Source of the DNA: Monarcha castaneiventris obscurior
Taxonomy: Eukaryota > Chordata > Aves > Passeriformes > Monarchidae
Direction: 5' to 3'
Assembly: GCA_026261815.1 (NCBI GenBank)
Contig: JAMPIT010000894.1
Span: 54,375,147 to 54,439,146, forward strand
DNA: 64,000 bases
The translations under genes and the position numbers were made by a program. Positions 1 through 12,600 of the stretch are shown here, piece after piece; the stretch's first letter is position 1; the number at the start of each line of letters is the position of its first letter. The notes under the pieces were generated by a model. That model was given only the letters and a program-made list of their open reading frames with translations, ran no database searches and was not told where the DNA came from.

Positions 1-3000
1 CGATCACATATTTTCATATATTCTGTCCACTCTTTCCATTACTTGGGATTCATGCAGACTCTTCTGTCTTCACTCAGCCTTTCTCCTGGTTTCATTTTTA
101 TCTGCAAATCCTTTACAACTTTTAATTTACCTTCCTTTTTATTCTAAGACCCATCAGCTTCTTCTCCAATACCTCCCAATTTACTGTAATTAATAATCTT
201 TTATTTTCTCTTTCCTACATCTTCTTCAACCATGCAACTGAACGCATGCACCTACAACCTTTCACCTGTCAAGTGTGATGAACTCTAAATAAATATTTAA
301 TATGTAATTTTGTATAAAATACATCACTTGTAACCTTAAATGATGTCTGTTCTAACAGATCTGATACAGCAAGGCGTGTCCCATTAAGAAGTTGGTCTGT
401 TAGCAAGGCTTAGAGCTGCTGTATCAAGTAACAGCTCACATTTCCTGAAAGGCTCTTCCACAGCCTACAAACCTCTGTTTTGCTTAATTTGTTATGAATT
501 ATTCCTGAATAAGCACCCCAAAGATCTGGGGATTTACAAAGAGAATTAACTTACATATTCTTCTACATTAACAGCTGAGCATTTCACCTTAATACCACTG
601 CTTTTGGGCTTTAATTCTCCCCCATCTGCAAAATGGTAGAATAATACCAAATTTCTTCTTAGCAATACTGTGTAAAGCATGAAATTTATTTCCTGTACTA
701 CTTGCCATGCAAGCCAATATAACAGACAATGCTCGGGACTCAGTAATATGTATTGTAGTTACCACATATATTATCACCTAAAAATTCATATACAGCAAAT
801 GGAACAGACACTAATCTCAAACATGCCAGTAGAAAATCTTTGCAAACAATTGCTTGTGTTTTTCTGGTATTTTTCAGCTTCACGTTTATTCCACATCTGT
901 TATAGCAGAAAGAGAAAGTGGAATCTGGCCCAAGGACTACTTCTAATAAAACCTTTGCTTTATTAGCACAAGCAATGTTATTCACAATACAACATATGTT
1001 CCTCTAATTACACTTTTGAACAAAAGTATTAATGACATTTTGATCATATGTCTACTTATCCTTCTCAGAGTGAGCCTGGGGTCTTTTTGAGACATTTGCA
1101 TTATATAATGGTGAGAAACTGTCATTAAAAGTTGGGGATTTCAGTATCTCATATTTGCAGTAAAACAGAAGCCAAATGAAGACCCATCCAACGATTTTGA
1201 GCAGTACTCAGCTACTCAAAAGCATTTTTATGAACATTCCAACATTATGTATGCTTTTGAAGAAACTATTTTCCAATGGTGCACCTTTATCAGGATATGA
1301 ACCAAATATGAAATTTAAATGTTCATTTCTGTCTGTCCTTGTAATGCCAATATAAATCCTTAAAGCATGGAGAAGTAAAATGGGATGGGAATTTGAAACA
1401 GAACATTTCATTGCTTCTGAGGCAGAAGTAAACTCTGTAATCTGGTCATTTTCAACAGTGTCTTTGCAAATTCTTTCATGACTGAAGGGAGGTATTGAAA
1501 AAGGAAATGTTCCCAATTATTTCTATGTTTCATCTAATAATTTCTAGTCAATTACATGGCATTCAAGAGTCAAACAACTACCATGATGTTCAATGGAAAC
1601 TGCACACATGGATCACAATATAAACTTGGATTAGTATTTTTCTAGCAATGAAAATAAATAGGCCATACTAAAAACAAGTATAAAGCCAAAATTCAGCATT
1701 TCCTTAAGCCATCTGAGATCTGGATCATCCTTGTTACCTACTTTTCTATTCCATCCTCTGAAGAATCAGAGGGAATACTGTTACCTCTCTTCTTTTGAGT
1801 GCTTTGTATTTAGTGTGAAAAGTACTGACTTTCAAGTCCTTAAAAGTGAGATCTATTTGTTTGTGGGTCAGGTAGACACAAATGCTTCTGGAATTAACAC
1901 ATGTGATAAAAGCTGCATCATGAAAGTTTTGCTTTTGTCTTACAAGTGCCACTGTTATGGTTAGAAGCACCTCATTGCCCTCTGTCTTTCAAGTGTGCTT
2001 CCAGCTAGCCCAGAGAAACACAGTAAGAGCCAAATCCATTTTACATACTTTCTGAAAAAATAAATAGACTTAAACATGAACATTAAACACTTCTAGATTA
2101 AAGGACCACAAATAGGATCACTGCTGATTGAACCAGTGAGATCCACTTACAACCAGAATTCTCATCTACTAGGAAGAGGTGAAATTAATTTCATACAGCC
2201 TAGTAAAAAAATAGCTTCTGACTTTTAACAGTGTGGGTTGCATTTGAATGTGATCAATAGCACATTTCATCACCAATAACCTCAATTATTCCATTTCCTT
2301 AAACAATCTCTCAATTTTCTGCTACAGGCTAGCCCTTGAATTATCCTCCCCTTTAAAGCAGAATGCCTTCCAATTTTCTTTGAAAGCCAGACTTGTCCTA
2401 CTGCCAGGATGAGTGAGGGAGGAGGCTCATGGAGAATATCAGAGGCTTTGTGTGACCAGGAGGTTACATTCGTGCTCTCTCTCTTTTTTAAGCAAAGAGA
2501 GGTGCAATGATGGAGGTGTGCTGACCTGGAGCAGCCAAAACAACCTGCAGTGTTTGAACCTGCCTCTCTGAGCTCTCACACACTGCTGTCCCTGTGTCCC
2601 AGTTCCGTTCTTACATCTCAGAATACATGTGAAAGTGGAGGCACCAGGCTCTACAAATGAAAATATCAGGTGCATTTCTTCTGTTTCCTTAGAATCTGTG
2701 CTGGGTGGGAAGGAGAGAGCAGAATTCAGCAAGCATTATCACCCAAGGACCTGACTTCTTTCTCCCAGTATCATTTATATCCATGGCTTTCTTCCTTCAG
2801 CAATTTTAGAAAACACGCACAAAGCCAAAAGTAAACAATGCAAATGTAAGTTTGTGTTTGGGAGGCTGTACTGTGAATTGCTGGAGATGAGGAGAACTGC
2901 ACCAATAAAAATCCCTAGGTACATTAAAGAAGAAATTAAATACTCAGTTCATGCATTCCAGTTTGGTAAAGTTTAAATATAAAAATTTTGATATCTCTGA

Positions 3001-6000
3001 ACATTAAGCCCCACACCTTGAGCTGTTAGCAGAAAGTTATACTTGCAGACTAAACCTGCCTTAATCTTACAAGTGCAAAGAAAGTGACCACTTGTCAATA
3101 AAACCGTATCTCAAGCATGTTGGATTTTGAGAAAGTGAAAGAAAAAGAATCTTTTTTTGTGCTCAGCATAAAAACTTTCAAGAAAATGAAAATACAAGAC
3201 TTTCAATATTTTCTTGTTAAAGTATTATTGCACACCAGCCAATATTTCCTTGAAATAATAACAGTTGCCACCCAGGATAGCAAAGTACATCTCCTTCATT
3301 ACTATAAAAGAGACATTACTCCAGGCAGTCGTGGAAAATGCTTTTCTGATTTAAAAATGAAAATGGTCTTATTAGTGGAATATCTGAAGAAAGTTATAAA
3401 ACAACCATATGAATTAGAGAATGCTATTCTTCAGCTCACAACTCATGCTGTAAAAACAAAATCACTGGAAAAATGGTAATAAAACAAAAAAAATTATATT
3501 CTTGGGAAGCTCAACTTCATCAAAAAAACACAGTGAGGATTCCATTATTTCCAAGCTTTTTATTCCTAATGGGTAAGGCCAAATTGGTAGACCTGTTTTT
3601 AGAATCAGAAATAAACTTGACCTAATTCCTTTAGAAGTTGATCAGTGCTGCCCTGAAATAAAATAAAGGTGTTGCCCAGAGTTAACTGAAGGTCGATGCT
3701 TCTAGTGGCTCAAACAGCAGCTCTTTTCATCATTCCTAATTATTTATATATGGGGAAAAAATATTAAAAACCCCATTAAAACCCCCACTTTAATGACCTT
3801 TCTTTTCTGCTGTTTCTATCTCCTCACAGGACTTACCCTAAAATTCTGACTCAGCCATTAATTTCAGGGAGAGTAGGATTCAAGCCTTGAAAGAAAAACA
3901 GTCAGTGGACATGGAGGGAAAGGTGTGAATCTGAAATTAAATTTCTGTAGGATATTTCTGCTTAGTGCATTTGAAACAATCAGATGTTGCTGCTGAAATC
4001 TCAGGAATGCAACTACAGTATTAAACAGAATCACAATAATAATGACATCATTTCAGTACAATTCACCATTTCAACACAATTCATAATTTTCATCATAAAC
4101 ATAGCAGCAAACGAATGAAACCCGTCCAGTCCCGCGCTGATGTTGATATGCAAGTTCAGATAACAGAAATGAGCACAGCTGTCAGAGTTTCTTTCACATA
4201 CTGGATAAAATGGGAATATTCCAATGTCCAAGGCCTCCTGACTGGTGCAGGTGGTGCTATTCCCTGAAGTGATGCTGCCACCTTGTGAGGGAAAGGCTTA
4301 AATCCACGTTTTCATTCCAGAGATGTATTCCCTGTGACGGGAGACCTACGGGACACCCAGGTCAGGAATTGCCAGGGATGGGAGCTGGACATTTGCTCTC
4401 CCTCCACAAACCCAGCCCTTTGGACACAGAGTGCAGAGGACAAGTAATAATGCCCAGGAACTGAGAATTCTTCAAAGCAAGCTCACCTCGGGTGCCAGGA
4501 GAACACTCGCAGTGCAGTGGTAAATCCAAAACTAAGGGAACTTGCATTTCAGGTGGAAATGAAAGCAAAGGATCCACAGGCAATTCCTGCTAAAAGCTCA
4601 TGAAATACACTTCCTTTCTTTTAAATTCTACTATGCAGCGGGTACCTTGTGCTGCTAGATTGGAAAACCCAAGCAATTAAAAAAAAAGGCATTTTCCACA
4701 GATATTACATACATCCATCAGTCCTTGACATTAGGAATCAAGGGACAGAGTACAGCTAAAGGGAACAAAGTAATTTCCTGAGTTGTTGACCATTGTTATT
4801 CTAAGTCTAATATAATACCTTACATTTTTCTAAATCTCTATATTCTAACTCTCCATACTCTAATTCTAATGCACACACACCAGATTTCAAGACAAGAACC
4901 AGGACCACCTACAGCTGGATTGAATTTAATACCATGAGCTAAAGAAACACTGACTGCTATTAAATCTAGAGTGAAATTTTCCAACAATGCTTTTACAACT
5001 GAAAATGCCACCTCAAGTGTTTCAGACACGCAGCAGGAATCTATTTGGAAAAAGAAATAGAGTAGCTTCAATATGATCAAAATATTCTGACTTCATATTT
5101 GTGAATGGAATACTTAAATCTTCTACTTACATGTTTATATATAATGCAGAATATATTATAATGTTTCATTTTTGAAAGTAACATGGAAATCTATAGTATT
5201 CTAATGACCATGCATGAGAGTCTATATGCACATTCAGTTTTCACATGGGGATAACGAGAAATGTCCTAAAATTAATTTTATTATCATTATTATCATCAAT
5301 CATCTAAAGATTTCCTGTTGCTGGAAAAAAAACTTAAGAATCACCTGCTCCTCCTGGTTGCAAAATCCATGTCTTCCTGCAAGCCCCTCATATCAGAAAC
5401 AGTTTTACATCATTTAGGTTTAGAGTTGTAGCTATAAACAGTGACCTCTGGGCTCTCTGAATATGCAAATTTGTTATGTTACAAGAAGTTATTTTAATAA
5501 TCCCTCCCAGGTGTCACTGAAATGAATCTGTTACTTTGCAGTTGAAGCAGCAGGTGAGGAGACAGTGTTGACCATTGCTGCGTAGCGCTAGCTTTTATTC
5601 TTGCTCTGCCACACTGTTACAGCTCTGGCTCTTCATTTATTCCTTTGGAAAAATGAGTATAAACCACCATCGTGCTCTGTCTGTGACAACACAGCTATTT
5701 CCACAAAAATAAAATATTTTGGTATCTCTGAAGGAAAGGACTACAGCCTCAATTATCAGACATTTTGGCACTTACTAGTTGCAAGCTATGTGTAATGTAT
5801 TTATTAGCTTGCATCACCACTGCAGCATGCATCGTGTGAGCCAAGAACACCCTTTCCTCTTTCCCTGCTCCTTCAGAAGGATTGGCAGAAGAGGGGAAAT
5901 TCTACCCTAGGCTTTCCAAAGAACAGTTCTTCACAGGCAAACTGTAAACCAGACAATCTGGGCCTGTATAATTACAAAATGTTTCTGTTGTTTGAATTAC

Positions 6001-8886
6001 CAGCAGGATCTGCCCTTTGTAATTACTTGGAAGCGCACTGAACCAAGAGATATATTCTATCCCTTCTCTGTAAAACACATTGCCTTCTATTCACTACAAC
6101 AACGGCCCTCAATTTTATTTTTAATTCAATATACTTAGGGAGTCTGGAATCTCTAAACTCTATATTCAGTTATTTAACCTGAAACCACAGCCTAAAATAA
6201 ACTGTGTTTAAGCAGAGATTAGAATATGTTGTACCTCTCCAGCTGTAAATCTATTGTGGATTTGTGGGCAACGGCCTCTGAATCCTTTGATGCTCCACAT
6301 CCCCATGTTATTTCCTGTAAATATGAATGTTTCTGGCCTAAGAGAGGAGCAGGTAAGAGGAAGGGAAAAGGATGATGTGACCCACATTTACAGGCAAAGC
6401 CCACTCTTTGTATTTCCTGGCACTGGTTACCCAGCTGACAAATTGAGCTTTTTAATTTGCTGGAGTCTGAGAACTCTTAAAAAATGGGCTCAGGAGATGC
6501 ACCTACTTCACTTGGAAAGCAACTTTACATTGCCAGCATTCAAATGTCCCTTCCAAGTTAAGGGGCTTTGGTTTCAATGGGATTTATCTCTATATCTCAC
6601 CTCAGAATGTTAATCTGCCCTCAGGTATTTTGCCTCTCCTACACACCTCAGCTTACTTTGCTGTCTTGAACCTATAAAAAAATGCATTACAACTGTGGAA
6701 TACAGAGGACATGTTTGCAAGGATGGTGTGTGCTCACTGTTCTTCCTTCAAAACATGAAAAGCCCTAAAACTCATCCAACCGACCCAGTAAGAACACAGA
6801 AAACACCCAGTGGCGGACTCAGTGACAGAGTCTGGGGGTCACTGTGTCCCCACACCACCTCTGCAGCCCTGGGTTCCTGGTCAGCCTCCTAGAAGGGCCA
6901 GGAACAGCTCTGACAACCTGGACAACCGAAATTCTGCTCCAAACAATTCCAGAAGTTTGGGCACCAGAACAAGAACGAAGAGGAGTGAATCCCTGAGCTT
7001 CCCTGAGCTTCCCACAAGAATTCCCATGTCAGAACAACCTTTTCTTGGCAAGCAGTGAACAGTCACAACTCTATTTGAAGTGCAAAGGGGCTGAAAAGAC
7101 AGAACTACTTCCAGAGTTACAAAATTCTACTTCAATTTTTTTTTTCTTCAAAGCCTTTTCTTCCTTTCTTCTCTTGAAGGAGTGTCAGTCATGGCTACAT
7201 GTTCATAGGGAAGATATGAGCCAAGTATCCACCACACTTGGAGTGAGATGATCATTATCAGTATCTGCAACCATCATGAATATTTAGATTTTAACTGCCT
7301 GGGTAATAGTCTAACTGGACTTCCTTATGCAAAAGTTCTGTCAGCAAAATGAAAGATCACTTTCTGAAACTGGAGGAGTTCATACCAAAGAAATGTTTAG
7401 AATGAGAATATTTCAAAGCATTTTTCAGTCATGCGATTCAGCAACTTAAAATATCCATATAACTTCAGATACAGCTCCCTGCTCAACCAAACCATGACTA
7501 AATATGAGACATCTTGTTCCATCTGATTCACAGAGAACATCTTGAGAATACTGTGATAAAAACTTTCTATACATCTATTATCTGATGTATTATACATGCT
7601 GAAACTATTTTTAGCTGTTTATACAAGTATGGTAAGGGATGCAGAATTCTAAGAATCTCTGTGACAGTTTCTGGAAAAAAAATTATTTTCTGAATCAACA
7701 GCTAGGATTCTGACCTATTCAGGGTACAGTTGGCCCTCCCTAAAAAAGTTAATTTAAAATACTAAGTGCTTCACCTTGCAGGTAGAGTTTAACATATTAG
7801 AAACATCAATTAAAGAATGACTACTTACCTACACTGAGGTTTTAAAAGAGCTATTTTCTTTGATAATGTCCACAATTGTCAATGCTACACACAACCAAAA
7901 TCACTGCTTAAAAGAACATTATTGTCCAAAATGAGATTTAAGAAAAGCAACAGACATTACAGAAAACAAAATACAAAGGAAAAAAAGATAATTTTTTTAA
8001 CCACTAGGCCACTCAAACCATTAATTTCTAGAATAAATGACCTTCACTTGAACTATTCATCATACTTAAGCTTGCACTGAATATTAAACTACTTTATCTT
8101 TATTAATTTCTTCTTTGGTCACCATTCCTGGCTGCAGTAATTATTTCTGCACAGCAAGTAAACACACAACAATACACATGGTGAAATAACCACAAAGGAG
8201 CCAAAAGTTAATGATACCTTTCACCACAGAAGGAAAAAGGAATCCCATATTACTTGGAATTTTGGGGATTGCAGGATATCACTTGCAGAACTTCTCTATA
8301 ACAGCAGGAAACCTTTAGAAAGTACAACCCATCCAGCAGGTCTGGAAACCAAACCATTGGTGCTGAGGTCTTTGCATCCAGTGATTATATAGATTTGAAG
8401 AGACAGCTAGAGAAAGTGACAAGCAACAGTAAATAGTAATAACAACGAGATCTGCTCCAAAAGCACATTCCTGATTGAAACAAAAACATACACGCATCTT
8501 GCATATTTTTAACATTTAGAAATCAAGGGGCAGGAATAGACAATGGAAGAAAATGTCTCTGTAACACCTTTGTTCAGTGCCTGTATGTGCCTGCTTTCCT
8601 GCTGGTAATACTCTGGTTCAGGCATACTAGACCCAGGTTGTGAAAACACTTTGAGCACACCACACACAAATCAGCCCAAGGAACAGGTGACTTGCCTTAG
8701 TGCTGTGAATGGAACAGGCACACAAATCTGACTGAGCCCCCAAAACCAGAGCTGTGCAACTGCACTCCCCATCAGCCCTTCCTCTGGATGCCTGTGAGAG
8801 TTATGTACTCTGCACAAATGCTGGATCTTTATCTTCACCTCTGGGAAGTTTTACCTCGAGTCTGAACAGATGAGAAACGCCTGCAG
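1..8886. other. Intergenic, no feature recognised
   Basis: AT-rich, non-repetitive DNA. Open frames are all under 121 codons and none shows a recognisable domain or codon pattern. Neither strand gives a credible exon flanked by splice signals. I see no tRNA, rRNA or clear transposon. Confidence 0.7.
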
Positions 8887-9138
8887 ATGTTGTTTCAGGT
8901 TGTTTTTTTCTCCTTATCTCTGCCAGCTCTCAGCTCCGGCCGCACATCTGATGCAGCCAAGTCCGAGCAGGAACTGCCCAGTCCTGGGCTGTCCCGTCCT
9001 TTTTGTGCCCTTTCCGTGATCCAACCATTCTTCACAACGAATTTATTATTTACTATTTTATACCAATTAATTTGCACCTATTCTAGACACGTAATTTCTA
9101 CCTCTTTTTCATTCTACCAATCATTTTGTGCCACCACC

Positions 9139-9180
9139 AGAGAAGATGGAGGAGAAGGAGAAGGAGAAGGAGAGGAAGAA
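9139..9180 (+). repeat. GGAGAA purine microsatellite
   Basis: Repeated GGAGAA units in an all-purine run apart from one T. It is short and slightly interrupted. Confidence 0.85.
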
Positions 9181-9402
9181 CAGGGCAACGCCCAAAATCC
9201 TCCATCTTAGACCCTTCGTCCTCATATTAAAAACCCTAAAATCTACTTTTTTACCTTGTAAAATACTAAACCACTACTCATTTCAAACCCTAGAGGCTTG
9301 CAATGATTCTCTCAGTGTTGGTAACTATTCCCATGGGCTGAGGTCAAAGCCGGTGCCATTCTGGGCTTCTTGCCAGGGGCTGGGACCCCCTTGCTGGGGC
9401 TC

Positions 9403-9462
9403 CTGACCCCCCAGGACAGCCAGAGGCATTCCCTGACCTCCCAGGGCAGCCCGAGGCGTGCC
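9403..9462 (+). repeat. Two tandem 30-base units
   Basis: Units 9403-9432 and 9433-9462 match at 25 of 30 positions; both begin CTGACC and contain CCAGG, CAGCC and GAGGC. They sit in the GC-rich tail of the LTR-like stretch. Confidence 0.8.
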
Positions 9463-9600
9463 TTGGATTCCAACAGATGCCCATGTTGCTTCCCAGGTAT
9501 TCTCCCATCGAAAGCACCTCTCTCCCTTCCCCAGCAGCATTAGATGTGACAGATCTATAAAACAGGAACCTGAAACCACTACATTGCACCCATGGAACAA

Positions 9601-12600
9601 AGCACATTCGGTACCTTCTTTCTTGAATATTCACTTGCACTTTCAACAGCACTAGAAGTCAATAAGGCACTTGTGTTTTCTAGAATATCTGAATAACTAG
9701 TACTTCAGTGGAAAGCAAAGCACTCCAAGTATTTCACTAAGACCTAGAAAAGAGAGGGCAAAGTGAAGAGAAGAGCAGCCTACCACTGTTCTGTTGGAGC
9801 TATGCCTTAAATATTTAAGAAGGTTACAGCTGAAGGTTTAAAAAAGAATATATGGGTGGTGCAGATTGCTAGATGAAGGAGAAGGATCATGTTCCCTGCA
9901 TACAAATGAAATACCGAATTTTAAATTAATACAGGGCTTTCTAGAAAATATACAAGTAGCACTAAAGAACTTCATTTAAATAACTGCATTATTTAAATAA
10001 AAACCTAGTCGGAATTCTTTGGATGAAAAAGAAACTAATTTGCCATAAAATATTAACAAGACAAGTAAAATATTTTCATAATACTTATGTTATTTTTGGA
10101 GTAGTGTTTTTTTTTTTTTAATAGCCAGAACACACAGCATTTCTTTGAGATACTCTAAACTCCTTTCAATTTAATAGACCCAAATCCAACATTCAGTTCA
10201 ACCTTCTGCCTCTTTTTTCCTCCTTTCCCAACACAACCAACTGCACAGAGATTTGCTAGGTGTTCCTTAAAAATAAACACATTTTTAAACAGTCTAAATA
10301 TAACCTACAGTAAAAAAAAAGATGCCCAAGATGAACTCATGTCATGGTACCAGGGACAATTCCTACAGTATCAGGAAAGAACAGCACAAAGGTTTTTCTG
10401 TAATGCTGACAAAATCCTTCCCTATTTAGCTGACCTTCCTTTCCAATTACAGAACCTAACATTAACATTGAAACATGGTTGTTGAGCTTGAGTTATGCAG
10501 CTAGAACCTAATTAAACTATTCCCAGCTCAGAAATTAGAAAAAAGTATATTCTTATAAGACATCTTAACTGGCTGATGTTGTACAATGGAGCACAGAGGT
10601 CTCTGGATGTTATTGTGCCCAAGGCTTGGGGAGAATACAGACCTCAGCAAGATAAATCAAGCATTCTTTATCTCTGCTAGAGGTGTAATAATTTCAATAT
10701 AAGGGCACACTTCTTTAAAATCTGCTCACCACATTCTACTATACTGAAATAAATCAGCCTTAACAACTGCCAGTGAATCCATATAAATACATTCATTTTG
10801 GTTTGCTCAGCAGTGGAACAACAAAGATGTTTTAGTCTTATTAAATTCCTGGAGGGTTTGGGTTTTTTTCACCCTGTTTTCTGGCACTGGATTCATGTCT
10901 GGTGCTCTGGAAAACTCAGTATCTGAATCACTTTTGACTGCAAAGAAACAAGATTAATGAAGCACTATTTGATCATGGTTTACCTCATTAAATAGTTGTG
11001 ACTTGGTGAAATCGCAATTTTCCCTTTCCTGTGAAAATACTACACCTGCAGGAAGATGTTTAGTTGATCCAAATATTTACATATGCTTAGAAAATACGTG
11101 AAAATGGCACCAGTAGCTTTGAGTGAGGAAAGCACTCGTTATCATCACTTCTAATTCTGCAAGGCAAGCTAAGGTCTGGTCACTGAGTCAGTCTGCAGAT
11201 ACTTCCCTACTTAATGAAGAGGTGGCTGAAGAGCTGTGAATGGTCTCTGTTTGCATTGCTCACTCTCTTGCTAGGAATTTCTCATCCCCATCTCACTGTC
11301 GTGCTGCAGTGAGAAACCTGACTCTCTTCACCACAGATTTCTCTGTTCAAAGAACCTTAAGAAAAATGTAAAATACCTCTACATCATAGGGGAAGGGAGA
11401 GGTAAGGGCAGGGGGCAAGGGTTTCAACTTCTATGTGTGTCTGTAAAGGTTTGTTTGCTGAGCAATACTGGCAAAAACAACCTCTGGATTTAAAAAGCTC
11501 TGGTCTCTGATCAAAACTACCACACATTACCCAGTTTCCAAGGTCTGTGACAAGCTCCCTTATCCCGTAGGCTTCCCTTGCTGAATTCAAGGCCTGAGCT
11601 CCAAGTTTCCATTCCCAGTGCTGTCAGGCTGGGTGACAAAAGGGACACTGTGCTGCTGCACAGCTGTTTATTCCAGTGGCACTGGCTCCCAGTAAACAAC
11701 CAACAGAGCTGTCCTTATGCCACTTCCTGTTCTCCTCAAACCTCGCTCTAGTTCTAGCCCCAAAACAGCTCCCAGCAGAGCCACAAAGCTCCTGGCTGCA
11801 AGGTGGCTCACACCTAGAGCTGCCTCTGTGATTCCTTACATTCACTCAGTTTTCTCAGCAACAAGACTGTTGTGGGAAAGAAAGGAGGCAGAGATGGATT
11901 GGTTCACTTAATATTAATGTTTTAGTGTTTTTATAAGAGATTTTTGTAATCCAACTTTCTCAATTATCACTGTCTACAGCAGTACTAGGAAGTAGCTTTA
12001 ATGCTTTTGCCTTCTGTCCTATAAAAGCACCTGGGGAAATGTTTTGGTTCTTCCCAGGATGTCTTTGGGTGCAGAAACAAAACAAAAAAGCAGCTGGACA
12101 GTGTCTGCTTGTTCTTTTAAAGGTCTTTATTCCTTCTATGATCAGCATCATGGCTATCCATGCATATCCCCAGGCACACAGATTTTCTTTCATTTGTAGA
12201 GATTACATTTCTTTTTCTCACTTTGTCTCTCATTATTTTCCAAACCTTTTGGATCTGCCTTTCACCTTGCCATGTCCTTTTCTGAGCAGTTCTTTATCAT
12301 CATGCTAACCTTCAAATTTACATAACTTAAGCAAGTTTAGTTCCTTCTTCCAGGTTTAACTGGGAGAGCTTAGGAAAAGAGAGGAGTCTTGAAATTACTG
12401 TGAAAAAAATCTAGTATATACAGTAATTTGCAAAATTTGAGGTGTCACAAATTGCATCATGCATGGTAAAGACTAATGTTCACATGCATCTATGTCATGC
12501 TGTTCCCACACTTCCCACACTTGAAATTTCCATACTCTTTTCACGTGCTTTCTGACTATATGATCACTGAGCACAAGGAAACATTGCTAATATGCTGTTA

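Larger units (their letters stand above)
8887..9600 (+). mobile_element. Possible solo LTR-like or LTR-derived stretch (endogenous retroviral)
   Basis: The stretch differs from its surroundings. A pyrimidine-rich start is followed by a GGAGAA purine run (9139-9180), an ATTAAA polyadenylation-like hexamer near 9223, and then a GC-rich tail resembling the R-U5 part of songbird ERV LTRs (GGGCTGAGGTCAAAGCCGG, CTTGCTGGGGCTCCTGA). No gag, pol or env remnant lies beside it and no clean edges are found. The assignment is from remembered sequence character only and could be wrong. Confidence 0.38.
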
